A DNA stretch of 64,000 bases. It comes from Acidobacteriota bacterium. GTDB lineage: Bacteria > Acidobacteriota > Terriglobia > Terriglobales > Acidobacteriaceae. Under the pieces are notes generated by a model, which was not told the origin of the DNA, searched no databases, and worked only from the letters and a program-made list of their open reading frames with translations. The stretch covers positions 47,031-111,030 of the forward strand of contig JABDBE010000003.1 of the NCBI GenBank assembly GCA_013288805.1. Direction: 5' to 3'. Positions 49,912 through 59,787 of this stretch are shown one piece after another (the stretch's first letter is position 1; the number at the start of each line of letters is the position of its first letter). The position numbers were made by a program, and so were the translations under genes.

Positions 49912-52900
49912 ATGTTCGAAGCGCGCCGCCCGGCAGGGTGGCTTTTTCTTTTGCTGCTAGCTCTGCTTGCATCAGCCCAGACGCTCCCCACTACGACCAT
50001 CAGCGACATCGTGTACCGCGCGGATGGAAGTCCAGCCGGTGGAACGCTGCTGATTTCGTGGCCGGAGTTTACTACCGCGGCCCAAGGGGCGGTCGCAGCG
50101 GGAAACACCAGCGTCACCCTCGGAGCCGGAGGCGCATTGTCGGTGGGCCTGGTTCCAAACGCAAACGCAACCCCAGCGAACACGGTTTATTCGGTTGTGT
50201 ATCAGTTAAATGACGGCTCCGTGAAAACGGAATATTGGGTGGTTCCTACGACTTCCCCGGCAACGATATCGGCGGTGCGAACCACGCTGGGCGCAGGGAA
50301 TTCAGCTTCGCAAATGGCGACCGAGCAATATGTAAACACTGCGCTGGCAGGCAAAGCAAACGACGCAGCCGTGGTGCACCTTGGCGGACCGGAGACGATC
50401 GTTGGCACGAAACAGTTCAGTGTATCGCCCGGCTTGCCCACGCCGGTGAATCCAAGCGATGCAGCCACAAAAGAATACGTAGACAACGCGACACAGAACG
50501 TCGGTAACGGATCTTACGTGAGTACAGCGGGCAGTACGATGACGGGACCACTAACCCTCAGCGGAGACCCGGTTGCACCCGAGCAGGCTTCGACTAAGAA
50601 CTACGTGGACCTGGGACTCGAAGGGAAGGCAAGCCTGACCGCCGGGTTGATTCCCACGGGCGAGTTGGGAACCGGTACCGCGAACAACTCGCTGTGCCTG
50701 CATGGGGATTCCAGTTGGGGAGGATGCGGCAGCAGCAGCAATGCTGTCTCCATCCAAAATGTTCCCGTGGCCACGACCACGCCCACAAACAACCAGGTGA
50801 TGACTTACGTTGCATCGGCTGGGGAATACGAGCCCGAAGCGGGCGGCGGAGTGACGGCAGGGATGCAAGCCGTTAAGTATGCGACGGACTTTAGCTGGTC
50901 GCAATCGCCGGCCAGCAACCTAAGTACGACCGGGCCGCAGACAGTAAATCTGGCTGTGTGTGCAACCGGCGTAACCGGAACGGAGCCATGGTATTACGTT
51001 TATATCTCCGGGACCGGCACGGCAGAGGCGGTGTTAGTCACCGGCGGGACTTGTACCGGGAATGGTCAGGCTGGAACATTGCAGTTCACCACCCTCAATG
51101 CTCATTCGTCCGGATACACGATCACGAGTGCGTCGGGCGGCCTTCAAGAAGCGTTGATCGCGGCGCGATTCGTTGCGAGCAATCCGTCAGGGCCATCACA
51201 ATCTGGAAAAGTGATTGTGCCGCCGGGGGAGTTGCAAGCTTACGCTCGGATTTCGATTCGCGCTTCCAACGTCACGGTAGATTTTTCGGGATCGATCATC
51301 GACTGCAACATGCTGGATACCTGCATTTTTGCCGGCGACGGGCTCACTCTCAAGTTCTATCTTTCTCACCCGCCGTTCACAAAAACGAATACCACTCTTT
51401 TCGACGAAGAGTACCTCATTTCGCCGCTCGAACCCACGTTATGGAATGTCATCGATCCATCGAACGTAGTCTCGGTAAGCGGCGGTGAACTGCAGATTGC
51501 AGGCGGCACGGGTGTAGATGGAGCCACGACCGTGCAGTTCGCCGAGCAGGTTGAACTTGGAGGAGCGCTCGTCATTGAGCATGGGGATGTAATGTTCAGC
51601 GCCGCATCGACGGGCGTGCTCGGCGGACTTTATCCCGGTGCAGTTTCGATCGCGGGCTGCCTCGCAGGGTTCCAGGTCAAGCCAAACGGGGCGCAATCGA
51701 ATATTCAGGCGCTGGTGAATGGAGTTAGCGCCGGTTCGCCAATCACTACTACCGCGGGGCATCACTATCTTCTGACTACTCGTCTGTACTCTCAGGAGAT
51801 CTATCGGTTACAACAAATATTTCATTCGTCTTTCCATCCCGCAGGCGGCGGATTTGGTGGAACCGAGATCGCCGCGGATGTGCGCATTGTGTTGGAGTTG
51901 CAAGACATTGATCCCGCAAACCCAGGGACTGAGGTCGCACCCGCTACTGTCTTGTATGACGGAGTGATTTCGGCCGCGCCTGATTTCTGCACCTGCGCTT
52001 TGGTGAATTCCGCCAATATGCAGTGTGCGATCGCGTTTACGCGGCTGATTCAAGCAGTGGACGCCGAGGTGCGCAGCGCACTTCCCGGCCAGGGTTATAT
52101 CACGCAAATGGTCGGCACGTTGGAAGAAGGGGCGGAGTGCGAGATCACATCGAGTTCTGCCCTCGAGTTTTACCCGCAATACTCGCCTGCCGCGAATCAA
52201 CTGATTGAAGTTCATTATCGAAGCCTCGGTCATGCACTTGCGCGGATTACGAATCCGGCGAGCATCGCTGCTCAACAACGTGGAATCGACAACGGTTTGC
52301 ACGGAGCAGTGCGTCATCCCAAAGAGCCGCCCGCGCGCACCGACGCAGATTGCGAGATGGCTGCTCTGGCGCTTCTGGACGACGCTACCGGTCCAGCATG
52401 GACCGGTGAGTATGACGTCTGGAGCGACTTCTTGCCCGGCGGAGCCGTCGATGTTTTCCCCGGAGACGGGCTGAGCATCGCCGTTCCTTCACGGGGTGCA
52501 ACATTTTCCTGCATCGTGAATGCGGTCGAGATTACGCTAAACAATCCGGAAGGCGAACACTTTGGCTACAAAATCAAGTTTGCCAACGACGCGGCAAAAG
52601 CTTTGGCCTTTGAATTCGAAGCCGCAAAAGGCACTACCTCGTTGTTCGTGAACCAATACACCAATGCACAGGTCGGGGTAACCTACTTGGCTGATTTGAT
52701 TGCGGCACAAATCACGCAGGTGACGTCGACCACCATCAGCGTAGATGCTGGTTTAGTGCCAGTCAGCGGCGGTGGAATTGAGGTCCGCTGGAGTGACGCT
52801 GGATGGGGCCCCGGCAACAATCGCAACCTCGTGGGACGATTCACAACGCAAACTTTTACAATTCCGCGACTGTCTAAGGTGCAGGACTGCTATTTGCAAC

Positions 52901-52971
52901 AATACGACAATTCGGTGCCACCTAAGTACTCCAGATATAGCGCCGCGCTGCACGTGGATTATCCGCTTTAA
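49912..52971 (+). CDS. Large Sec-exported protein with phage-tail-like C-terminal region
   Basis: A 1019-residue protein. It has a signal peptide (about 1-22, WLFLLLLALLASAQ), a beta-rich N-terminal domain (SDIVYRADGSPAGGTLLISW), and a stalk with repeated tail-fibre-like units (ATEQYVNTALAGKANDAAVV; DAATKEYVDNA; ASTKNYVDLGLEGKA). A region with a trypsin-like cluster of Cys-containing strands follows. The C-terminal 350 residues resemble phage tail-tip proteins (EVHYRSLGHALARITNPASI; GDGLSIAVPSRGATFSCIVN; HFGYKIKFANDAAKALAFEF). A secretion signal on a tail-like protein is odd. The product is likely displayed on or released from the cell. The exact role is unknown. Confidence 0.8.
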   Translation: MFEARRPAGWLFLLLLALLASAQTLPTTTISDIVYRADGSPAGGTLLISWPEFTTAAQGAVAAGNTSVTLGAGGALSVGLVPNANATPANTVYSVVYQLNDGSVKTEYWVVPTTSPATISAVRTTLGAGNSASQMATEQYVNTALAGKANDAAVVHLGGPETIVGTKQFSVSPGLPTPVNPSDAATKEYVDNATQNVGNGSYVSTAGSTMTGPLTLSGDPVAPEQASTKNYVDLGLEGKASLTAGLIPTGELGTGTANNSLCLHGDSSWGGCGSSSNAVSIQNVPVATTTPTNNQVMTYVASAGEYEPEAGGGVTAGMQAVKYATDFSWSQSPASNLSTTGPQTVNLAVCATGVTGTEPWYYVYISGTGTAEAVLVTGGTCTGNGQAGTLQFTTLNAHSSGYTITSASGGLQEALIAARFVASNPSGPSQSGKVIVPPGELQAYARISIRASNVTVDFSGSIIDCNMLDTCIFAGDGLTLKFYLSHPPFTKTNTTLFDEEYLISPLEPTLWNVIDPSNVVSVSGGELQIAGGTGVDGATTVQFAEQVELGGALVIEHGDVMFSAASTGVLGGLYPGAVSIAGCLAGFQVKPNGAQSNIQALVNGVSAGSPITTTAGHHYLLTTRLYSQEIYRLQQIFHSSFHPAGGGFGGTEIAADVRIVLELQDIDPANPGTEVAPATVLYDGVISAAPDFCTCALVNSANMQCAIAFTRLIQAVDAEVRSALPGQGYITQMVGTLEEGAECEITSSSALEFYPQYSPAANQLIEVHYRSLGHALARITNPASIAAQQRGIDNGLHGAVRHPKEPPARTDADCEMAALALLDDATGPAWTGEYDVWSDFLPGGAVDVFPGDGLSIAVPSRGATFSCIVNAVEITLNNPEGEHFGYKIKFANDAAKALAFEFEAAKGTTSLFVNQYTNAQVGVTYLADLIAAQITQVTSTTISVDAGLVPVSGGGIEVRWSDAGWGPGNNRNLVGRFTTQTFTIPRLSKVQDCYLQQYDNSVPPKYSRYSAALHVDYPL

Positions 52972-53067
52972 GCGCAACCCAAAAACTCCAAAACACCCGG
53001 TATACCGCGAGTAAACACGTACCGGCACTGTAGCTCGCGAACAACAAGTTCAATGCAGAGGTGCCCC

Positions 53068-53487
53068 ATGAATCTGAATGACCAATGTAATTCGGTATCC
53101 TTGAAAGAACACTTGCTCGCCCTCATGGCCGTCGCGCGCGAATCGGCCGACCGCGAGAAAACTTTCATCAACTTGCGCTTTGAGCTAGCCGAAAGAGCGC
53201 TGGAACTGGACCATGTTGAAATGCTCCGGCGTCTCGATCTCTTGAACCACGCGCACGAAGATGCCCGCCAGAAAGAAGCTAGTTTCGTCGGTCGCGAAGT
53301 GTACGAGAGTCAAGTAAAGGAACACAACAAGTGGCGCGATGAAGTGAACTCTGCCTTGTCTACTCGGCAAGGCAGGACATCCGTGACATCTGGACTTGTG
53401 GGCGCGGTCGGAGGATTGGCCCTAAGCGCCCTGTTCGGATTAATCATGTTTCTCGCTAGGGCGGTATTCAGCAACTTTCCGAAATAA
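53068..53487 (+). CDS. Coiled-coil protein with C-terminal membrane helix, possible holin
   Basis: A 139-residue protein: a long amphipathic/coiled-coil N-terminal part (about 8-100, rich in Glu, Lys and Arg) and one strong transmembrane helix near the end (SGLVGAVGGLALSALFGLIM), followed by FLARAVFSNFPK. GAGGTG precedes the chosen ATG. Small membrane proteins just upstream of an endolysin are often holins or spanin-like partners, but sequence alone does not prove it. Confidence 0.65.
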   Translation: MNLNDQCNSVSLKEHLLALMAVARESADREKTFINLRFELAERALELDHVEMLRRLDLLNHAHEDARQKEASFVGREVYESQVKEHNKWRDEVNSALSTRQGRTSVTSGLVGAVGGLALSALFGLIMFLARAVFSNFPK

Positions 53488-53571
53488 CTCGCTGCTCAAG
53501 ATTGTCTAACGCCCATCCTGTTGCTCACGAGGACATGTACGCCCTGTTTCAAACTTCAAGAGGTATAACAA

Positions 53572-53832
53572 TTGGATTTTCTAGCCACGCTTCTACAAAC
53601 GATTGCCTTCGTTCCTGCGCTAGTGCATGGGATTGAAGGCTTGTTCGGCCACCGCTCAGGAACAGAGAAGAAAGAGGCTGCCTTGTCATTCTTAAACACG
53701 GCCCTGTCCATGAGCAATGCAGTTACCACTCGCCAGATCGTCGATCAGGGAAAGTTCAAAGACGGAATGGGGAAGGTTATTGACGGTGTGGTCGAGTGTT
53801 TGAATGCTTCGATCTGGGCAAAGGCCAAGTAG
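53572..53832 (+). CDS. Small hydrophobic-N-terminus protein, possible holin-like partner
   Basis: An 86-residue protein starting at TTG with AGAGGT upstream. The N-terminus (MDFLATLLQTIAFVPALVHG) is hydrophobic and the rest is helical and polar (ALSFLNTALSMSNAVTTRQI). It sits between the coiled-coil membrane protein and the endolysin, the usual place for holin genes. No family is recognised. Confidence 0.6.
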   Translation: MDFLATLLQTIAFVPALVHGIEGLFGHRSGTEKKEAALSFLNTALSMSNAVTTRQIVDQGKFKDGMGKVIDGVVECLNASIWAKAK

Positions 53833-53999
53833 CGGAATCGTGTGCGTTCGCAGTGCGGAGGACTGACGCCTGTGGTGCGCGGTTTGCAAGAGCAGAGCAG
53901 CTTTCCCTGCTTTGTGCCGATTGGCGCATTTTACCGAAAGTGAAGCGCCACCCGCCAGATGCTGTCCACATGAACGGGAACAAACGAAGGAGAATCGGT

Positions 54000-54794
54000 A
54001 TGCCGTCGCTTCCGTTTCAAGGAGCTGGCCGACCGCTATCTATCGCTGGGCTGACGGGCATCGTCCACAAGCTGGGTGTTCACGCGATTGAAATTTGGAC
54101 CGTGCTGGCGGTCGAGACGTCGGGCTGCGGATACATGCCTGACCGCCGGCCTGAAATTCTCTACGAGCGTCATATCTTTCACCGCCTTACGAAAGGCAAA
54201 TATGACGATGGTGATATCAGCGCCCCGACGGTGGGCGGATATGGAGAATCAGGAGCACATCAGTATGATCGGCTGGCACTCGCCATCGCGAAGAATCGCA
54301 CTGCCGCGTTGCAGAGCTGCTCTTGGGGCATCGGCCAGATTATGGGCGAGAATTATGCTCTGGCGGGATTCTCAGACGTGGAACACATGGTCGCTGCGAT
54401 ATCCGAGTCCGAGGACCACCAACTCGCCGCGATGGCTAATTTTCTGGTCGGTTCTCGACTCGACATTGCTCTACGATCGCGCGATTGGGCGTCGTTCGCT
54501 CGCGGCTACAATGGCCCGAATTACGCCATCCACCGCTATGACATTCGCCTGAACGCTGAATTCCAAAAGTATTCTGCCGGGGGTCTTCCTGACTTGAATG
54601 TGCGCGCCGCGCAGCTCTATCTCACCTATCTCCATTTTCATCCGGGACCGGTGGACGGCATCGCCGGAAAACGCACTTGCTCGGCTCTCGCCGATTTCCA
54701 GACCCAGCACGGACTAACGAAGACCTCTATCAGCGATCCGGAGGCGGTAGCACAATTGTCTTCTATTCTCGCAGCCACTTCGCTTCTTCTGTGA
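54000..54794 (+). CDS. N-acetylmuramidase endolysin with peptidoglycan-binding domain
   Basis: A 264-residue lysozyme of the DUF3380-type N-acetylmuramidase family found in phage endolysins. Catalytic Glu39 lies in TVLAVETSGCGYMPDRRPEI, followed by LYERHIFHRLTKGKYD and SCSWGIGQIMGENYALAGF. A C-terminal PG-binding-1 domain (about 195-255: AAQLYLTYLHFHPGPVDGIA) follows. There is no signal peptide, so export would need a holin, as in phages. The start at 54000 is chosen for AAGGAG eight bases upstream; a longer frame upstream is open but improbable. Confidence 0.9.
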   Translation: MPSLPFQGAGRPLSIAGLTGIVHKLGVHAIEIWTVLAVETSGCGYMPDRRPEILYERHIFHRLTKGKYDDGDISAPTVGGYGESGAHQYDRLALAIAKNRTAALQSCSWGIGQIMGENYALAGFSDVEHMVAAISESEDHQLAAMANFLVGSRLDIALRSRDWASFARGYNGPNYAIHRYDIRLNAEFQKYSAGGLPDLNVRAAQLYLTYLHFHPGPVDGIAGKRTCSALADFQTQHGLTKTSISDPEAVAQLSSILAATSLLL

Positions 54795-54864
54795 TGGCTT
54801 TTTGAGCAGGTCCCTGCGCCGATGCCCTGCTTCGGCTGTCGCCGTGACGAAATCGCGGGGGATC

Positions 54865-56082
54865 TTATCCGACTTGTTCGGTGGCCGCTCTTTCCGGGAC
54901 CTCGGCTGGAGGATACGCCTCGAGTACGCCTGTCCGGTCAGTCAATTCCACATAGGAGTGTCCAATCTCAGCAGCGATCCGCGGCCATAGATAACGCTCC
55001 CGAACTCGTGCTTGGCCATTTCGCCCTGCCACTGTTCGAGTCCGCGCGTCGGAAAGGAGAAAGCGTAGCATCCGCGCGAGGTCGGTTGCGTCTCCAGGCT
55101 GAAAGGTGAAGCCCGTGCCCTCGATTACTTCCCGGTTTTCAGGAATGTCGCTAGTCAGCACGCACACGGCGGCGCCCATGGCGTCCAGGAGAGCTAGTGA
55201 GAGGCCTTCGAGGTCGGAGGGCAAAACAAATAGCGCAGCATTGGTCAGCAATTCATCGAGGGCGGCGCCGTGAACCCAGTCAAGAAATAGAATCTGGTCG
55301 CTCTGATGCCTGCGCAAGTCATCGACATAAGCGTTCGTGTAACTCGATCCACCAGCCAGCACCAGCTTGGCAGATGTGTCGAGTTTCTCGTAGGCCTCAA
55401 TCAGCAGATGACAATTCTTCTCGGGTGAAAATCTGCCCAGAAACAGAATGTAATTGTCGGGTTCCAGCCGCCACTCTGCTACTTGGGACGGAGCGACGCG
55501 TTTGCGAAGCACCGAGCCGTTAGGGACGTATGTAGTTTCGACTCCGTACGTTGTCTGGTAATGGCGCTGGAGAGTTCGCGAAACGACCATGGTGCGGTTG
55601 GGCAGCCGCGCGGACGCGAGTTCTCCGAGGCGAAGAGTAAACGAGGCAAACCGCCCCCACTTCTTTCGCTGCCAATCTTGTCCCTGAACCGTGACGATCG
55701 TCTTCTTCCCAACCAACCGTGGGAAAAACGAAAACAGCGCAGGACCCTGCGCATGGTAGTGCACGATGTCGCAACCGCCAAACATTACGTGGACTGTGCT
55801 CAACCAGGTATGCACGAACGTCTCAAGGTGCTTCGAGCGAAACGTAGGCAGGCGAACCAACCGCATGCCTTCGTACTTGGGTAGCGCCGGAGTGAAGTAA
55901 CTTCGACAATACACGGTCACATCGTGGCCCATTTCTACGAGCCGCTTGCCGACTTCTTCGTAATAAGTCTCGATACCACTGTACTTTGAAACGGTACCGC
56001 GCCCGCCAATAAACGCGATGCGCAGTGGTGCCGGGGTAACCGAAGGTGCCACCGCTTTTCGGACAGGGGGCCATGGCCTCAA
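54865..56082 (-). CDS. GT4-family glycosyltransferase
   Basis: A 405-residue GT-B fold glycosyltransferase. The N-terminal acceptor domain has RIAFIGGRGTVSKYSGIETY, the donor domain has NYILFLGRFSPEKNCHLLIEAY and the E-x7-E motif region SDLEGLSLALLDAMGAAVCVL. Its TTG start lies directly after the stop codon of the previous gene in the cluster (zero spacing), so translation is coupled. It likely transfers a sugar onto the growing exopolysaccharide repeat unit. It is the most downstream gene seen in the minus-strand locus. Confidence 0.9.
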   Translation of the reverse strand: MRPWPPVRKAVAPSVTPAPLRIAFIGGRGTVSKYSGIETYYEEVGKRLVEMGHDVTVYCRSYFTPALPKYEGMRLVRLPTFRSKHLETFVHTWLSTVHVMFGGCDIVHYHAQGPALFSFFPRLVGKKTIVTVQGQDWQRKKWGRFASFTLRLGELASARLPNRTMVVSRTLQRHYQTTYGVETTYVPNGSVLRKRVAPSQVAEWRLEPDNYILFLGRFSPEKNCHLLIEAYEKLDTSAKLVLAGGSSYTNAYVDDLRRHQSDQILFLDWVHGAALDELLTNAALFVLPSDLEGLSLALLDAMGAAVCVLTSDIPENREVIEGTGFTFQPGDATDLARMLRFLLSDARTRTVAGRNGQARVRERYLWPRIAAEIGHSYVELTDRTGVLEAYPPAEVPERAATEQVG

Positions 56083-57297
56083 CTAGGTATACAGGCGCAT
56101 CATGGCGCGATAATGAGCTTCCGGCGCGTGTTGAGTTTGCACGAATCTGCGCGCTGTGACTCCCATTTGAATTGCTAACTCAGGCCGCTCTACAAGGAAT
56201 AAGATAGCTTTCCCTAGTTGTTCCACATTTCCCGCCGGATATAAAAGTCCGGTCTCCCCCTGATCCACCAGTTCGCGCCGCGACCCCAGGTCCGACGCTA
56301 CCACCGGTCGTCCCCATGCGTAGGATTCGAGAATTGTTTTGCCGAGGGTTTCATACGCTCGCGAGGGTAGGACAGTGAAGCGGGACGCGGCGATCATGTA
56401 GTCCAGGACTTTGCCGCCGACGTGGCCGACAAATTTCACGTTAGTCAAACGTAGGTCGCGAGCCAGGCTTTCGAGTTCGGGTCGCTGTGGCCCATCGCCG
56501 GCGATCTGGAGTTGCACCTGGGGCAGATGCTTCATCGCCCACAAGAGGTCGGCAACCCCTTTTTCGGGCGACAGGCGGCCAAAGTAGAGAATCGGCGCGT
56601 TCGGTGCAGCATTTGGCGGAGCTTGCGCCGGCAATTTCTGGAAATGGGGAAGAACAGCAATTTTCTCTGCGCTGAACCCATTTTGCACCAGCTTGTCCCT
56701 CGCGAAACGGCTGGGCGTCAAAAACTGATCAATGCACTTCCGGTAAGTTCCCAACCAATGATGGAAATAGGCTTCGGCCATCAGTAGCAGCGCCGAACCT
56801 GGAGGCCCAGCGTAACAGCCTTCGGTGAGAACGTGCCTGAAGTGCCCGCCGCGACAGCGCTCACATGCTCGTCCCTTTGCCACCATGTTGTAAGTGGGGC
56901 AGAGCAGTTTGAAATCGTTCAGGTGATAGAGCACAGGCACGCCCTGCGCCTTGAGCTCCCAAAGAATCGACGGGGACAGGTGGTGATAGATATTACGCAC
57001 ATGGGCGACGTCAGGACGAAAAGCAGCAATGACCTTCCTCAGCCGCTGCCGAGCGTCAGTGGAATAGATTGCGTGGGCTGCGAGTTTGGCCTGCGCAATC
57101 CATCCCTGGGGGGGGCTCTTGAAATCGATGTACGGCACGAAGTGCTGATCATAGGGCGTGGGCTGACCACGAGGATCCGCCATAGAAAACAGCGCGACTT
57201 CGTGACCCTGAGCTCGCATCAAGTTCATGAGGTCGAACATGTAAACCTCAGTACCGCTGAAGGGAAAATTGTATTTATTGCAATAGAGAATTCTCAT
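56083..57297 (-). CDS. GT4-family glycosyltransferase
   Basis: A 404-residue glycosyltransferase with MRILYCNKYNFPFSGTEVY at the start, a Cys-containing insertion (PTYNMVAKGRACERCRGGHF, common in one GT4 subgroup), APILYFGRLSPEKGVADLLW and PSRAYETLGKTILESYAWGRPVVAS in the donor-binding half. The start overlaps the end of the upstream glycosyltransferase by 23 bases. It is part of the same minus-strand polysaccharide operon. Confidence 0.92.
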   Translation of the reverse strand: MRILYCNKYNFPFSGTEVYMFDLMNLMRAQGHEVALFSMADPRGQPTPYDQHFVPYIDFKSPPQGWIAQAKLAAHAIYSTDARQRLRKVIAAFRPDVAHVRNIYHHLSPSILWELKAQGVPVLYHLNDFKLLCPTYNMVAKGRACERCRGGHFRHVLTEGCYAGPPGSALLLMAEAYFHHWLGTYRKCIDQFLTPSRFARDKLVQNGFSAEKIAVLPHFQKLPAQAPPNAAPNAPILYFGRLSPEKGVADLLWAMKHLPQVQLQIAGDGPQRPELESLARDLRLTNVKFVGHVGGKVLDYMIAASRFTVLPSRAYETLGKTILESYAWGRPVVASDLGSRRELVDQGETGLLYPAGNVEQLGKAILFLVERPELAIQMGVTARRFVQTQHAPEAHYRAMMRLYT

Positions 57298-58522
57298 AGG
57301 AAGGGAGCTCCGTGGTCGGTTTGATATAGGGAGGGCTGATGTGCGAAAGAATAAGATCGCAAAAAGCTGCTAGGTTTTTTTCGCGGTTGAAATACTGAAG
57401 CACATGTTGCCGAGCGGCCCGGCCAAGCGGGCCGAGTGCAGATTCGGAGCGCTGGACTAACTCGATTCTTGCGACAAAGTCTTCCAGCGAGCCCGGGCGA
57501 TAAAGAAAACCGTTCTTGCCGTCTAGCACCAGTTCAGGAATGCCAGTGATCGTGGGTGCAAGCACGGGTATGCCGCGCGCCATTGCTTCCATCAGCACCA
57601 ACGGAATACCCTCACTGCGGCTGGTCAGCACGACCACGTCGGCAGCGCCGTAGCAGACGTCGAGTTGGTGGCGCGACAAATGGCCGAGGAGGTGGATTTC
57701 GTCTTGGAGGTCCAAGTCCCGAATCATCCCTTCAATCGATACCCGCTCTGGACCGTCGCCTGCGATCAGACAAACGAAGGCGAGGCCGCGGTCCTTCAGC
57801 ATGCGGCACGCTCGAACCAGGAAGTCGTGGTCTTTTACCGGATGCAAACGTCCCACTGCAAGCATGGTCAGCGGACCTCTGCGGGGAACTTTGATGGGAC
57901 TGTCGCCCGGGTCGACCCCCATGCGTCGAACTATGATTTTGGCCGGTTGAATCTCGGGATAGCGTTCGAGAATGTAGCTTCGGTTGAATTCGGAGATGGT
58001 TACGCAAAAACTGCACTGCTTCAGCTTTAAATCGAGATATGCCGGGTGCAGCAGTAAGTCCGATCCATGCAGCGTCATGCTGAAGTCGATTCCCAGCAAC
58101 CGGGCAGCTACCATCGCGATCCACGATGAAAAATACCCGTGGTGGACATGGATGTGCTCGGGACGGGATCCCCTGATCAGAAGCGCGTAGTAGAGTCCAA
58201 GCCAGGTATGTAGAAGAGCGCGCACCCGCCGAGGGCACGGCTCGCTGCCCTGGAAGAGCGCGCGATGAAAGAAATCCTTGAGCAGAGGGAACTTCAGGAT
58301 GCACAGGAATGCAGCGTAAATTGCCAGCTTGAGACGGATGGGTTGCAGATACAGAGTTTCGTCGGTGAAGACTCCAAGGTCGGAGTCAAGGTCAGTTGAG
58401 GCATGGCGCGCGCTGCATGGGATCACGGTAACACCGCGTCTGCGGATCTCTCGAATTTCGTCTGCAACATAGGGCTCAACCGGAGAGGGGAATTGATTCG
58501 CCAGATAGACAACCGTTGGCAT
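57275..58522 (-). CDS. GT4-family glycosyltransferase
   Basis: A 415-residue glycosyltransferase. N-terminal MPTVVYLANQFPSPVEPYV, then HVHHGYFSSWIAMVAARLL and FSMTLHGSDLL typical of the subgroup with the hyaluronan/colanic-acid transferases. Donor half: LTMLAVGRLHPVKDHDFLVRAC and TSRSEGIPLVLMEAMARGIP. The ATG overlaps the stop of the O-antigen ligase-like gene by one base (TAATG). A longer upstream frame overlapping that gene is rejected. Confidence 0.92.
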   Translation of the reverse strand: MPTVVYLANQFPSPVEPYVADEIREIRRRGVTVIPCSARHASTDLDSDLGVFTDETLYLQPIRLKLAIYAAFLCILKFPLLKDFFHRALFQGSEPCPRRVRALLHTWLGLYYALLIRGSRPEHIHVHHGYFSSWIAMVAARLLGIDFSMTLHGSDLLLHPAYLDLKLKQCSFCVTISEFNRSYILERYPEIQPAKIIVRRMGVDPGDSPIKVPRRGPLTMLAVGRLHPVKDHDFLVRACRMLKDRGLAFVCLIAGDGPERVSIEGMIRDLDLQDEIHLLGHLSRHQLDVCYGAADVVVLTSRSEGIPLVLMEAMARGIPVLAPTITGIPELVLDGKNGFLYRPGSLEDFVARIELVQRSESALGPLGRAARQHVLQYFNREKNLAAFCDLILSHISPPYIKPTTELPSYENSLLQ

Positions 58523-59787
58523 TAACTTGCCGAAGCAACGAGCCGAGTTTCTGCGTGGCGGCGGTTTTGTGCGGCGAGCAGACCAGCCAGCGTGAACAGA
58601 AAACCATTCACGAATTGATAATTCATCACCACAAAAGACGCGTTCAAGAAGTACACACCCAAAAGCAACGGCCACAGCGTGGTTCGAAATTCCTCATCCA
58701 GAAAAGCGCCGAGTGTAAACGTCGTGGCCGAATTCAGGCGTCGGCCCAGCTTGAACAGATCAACCACAATCCATAGGTATAGGACTAAACCAACGAGACC
58801 GTATTGGACGACGATCTCAAGATATGTATTGTGAAAAAAGAACTGCTCCTGGTGAAAGTCGCTGATTCTTTTGGAAAGCTCCGTTTGCATCTCAGCCGCG
58901 CCCCATCCAGCAAGCGGTTTTTGCAGGAACATCTCCCAACCAGCTTGATAGATCTCCATCCGGAAGATCACGGGGCCGCGTTCTTCCAGCCGATCAGTCA
59001 GGGAAGCGTTGCGATCCGCAAAACTGACGGCGGTTGCGAGTCCTATGCCGCCAGCGATGACGAGGCAGAGGCAGGCCCGCCGCAGCCGGCAACTTGATGA
59101 AAAAAAAAGTAACCCTAAAATTGACAAGGCGAAAGAAAGCCAGACGGCGCGTGTCTTGGTGGCAACAATTGCCAGAGGCAATGACGCCAGGAAGAAGAGC
59201 GCCAGTACAGCCCGCAGCCGGTTGCGCCGGAATGAATCGAGGGCAAGCAGGCCAAGCAAATTTAGTGCGACACCGTTGGCCACAGCCTGCAGAAATGGTC
59301 CACGTGCACGATCGGCGTGATAGCCCAAACTTTCATCAAGAATGTAACGAGGAAAGATGAATTGCTTGGCGTCGATCAAGAAGAATATGGCGGTTAGACT
59401 CAGGTATCCCAGCACGACAAGAGAAAACGTCTCAAACCTTCGCAGCGATTGAGCGTCGTCGAAGATGTAGGCCGCCAGATGATAAAGAGCAAAGGGCACC
59501 AGCCACTTGGCTGCAAACAAGCTCCAGGTCTCAGCGTCATTGGGTTGCGAAACCACGCCATAGAACGCCAGCAGAAGCATCGCCAGCATGGGCCATGTAA
59601 CTGGGCCGCATAGTCGGAGCGGTTGCCGTAGCACACATACGCGCAGGAGCACGACCAGAATCAACAAGCCAAACGCAAATCGATCAATGGAATGGAAATT
59701 AAAGTCTGGCGGATGGAAAAGCATTAGCATTAACGTCGCTAAGAAGAGCAGAGACGGCGCCACGATCAATGGGTGCAGCAGCCGCAA
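58522..59787 (-). CDS. O-antigen ligase / Wzy-like polymerase membrane protein
   Basis: A 421-residue membrane protein with about ten to twelve hydrophobic helices and one large periplasmic loop that contains GWEMFLQKPLAGWGAAEMQT and the hallmark FFHNTYLEIVVQYGLVGLVLYL (H-N-x-Y-L-E near residue 320). This loop and motif define the O-antigen ligase/polymerase superfamily. In an exopolysaccharide locus it should polymerise repeat units on the outer face of the inner membrane. It is coupled by TAATG to the following glycosyltransferase. Confidence 0.88.
   Translation of the reverse strand: MRLLHPLIVAPSLLFLATLMLMLFHPPDFNFHSIDRFAFGLLILVVLLRVCVLRQPLRLCGPVTWPMLAMLLLAFYGVVSQPNDAETWSLFAAKWLVPFALYHLAAYIFDDAQSLRRFETFSLVVLGYLSLTAIFFLIDAKQFIFPRYILDESLGYHADRARGPFLQAVANGVALNLLGLLALDSFRRNRLRAVLALFFLASLPLAIVATKTRAVWLSFALSILGLLFFSSSCRLRRACLCLVIAGGIGLATAVSFADRNASLTDRLEERGPVIFRMEIYQAGWEMFLQKPLAGWGAAEMQTELSKRISDFHQEQFFFHNTYLEIVVQYGLVGLVLYLWIVVDLFKLGRRLNSATTFTLGAFLDEEFRTTLWPLLLGVYFLNASFVVMNYQFVNGFLFTLAGLLAAQNRRHAETRLVASAS

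Noticed and set aside
54700..54865. attR copy of the tRNA-Pro 3' end
   Set aside because: No stretch similar to the tRNA 3' end was found after the endolysin gene.
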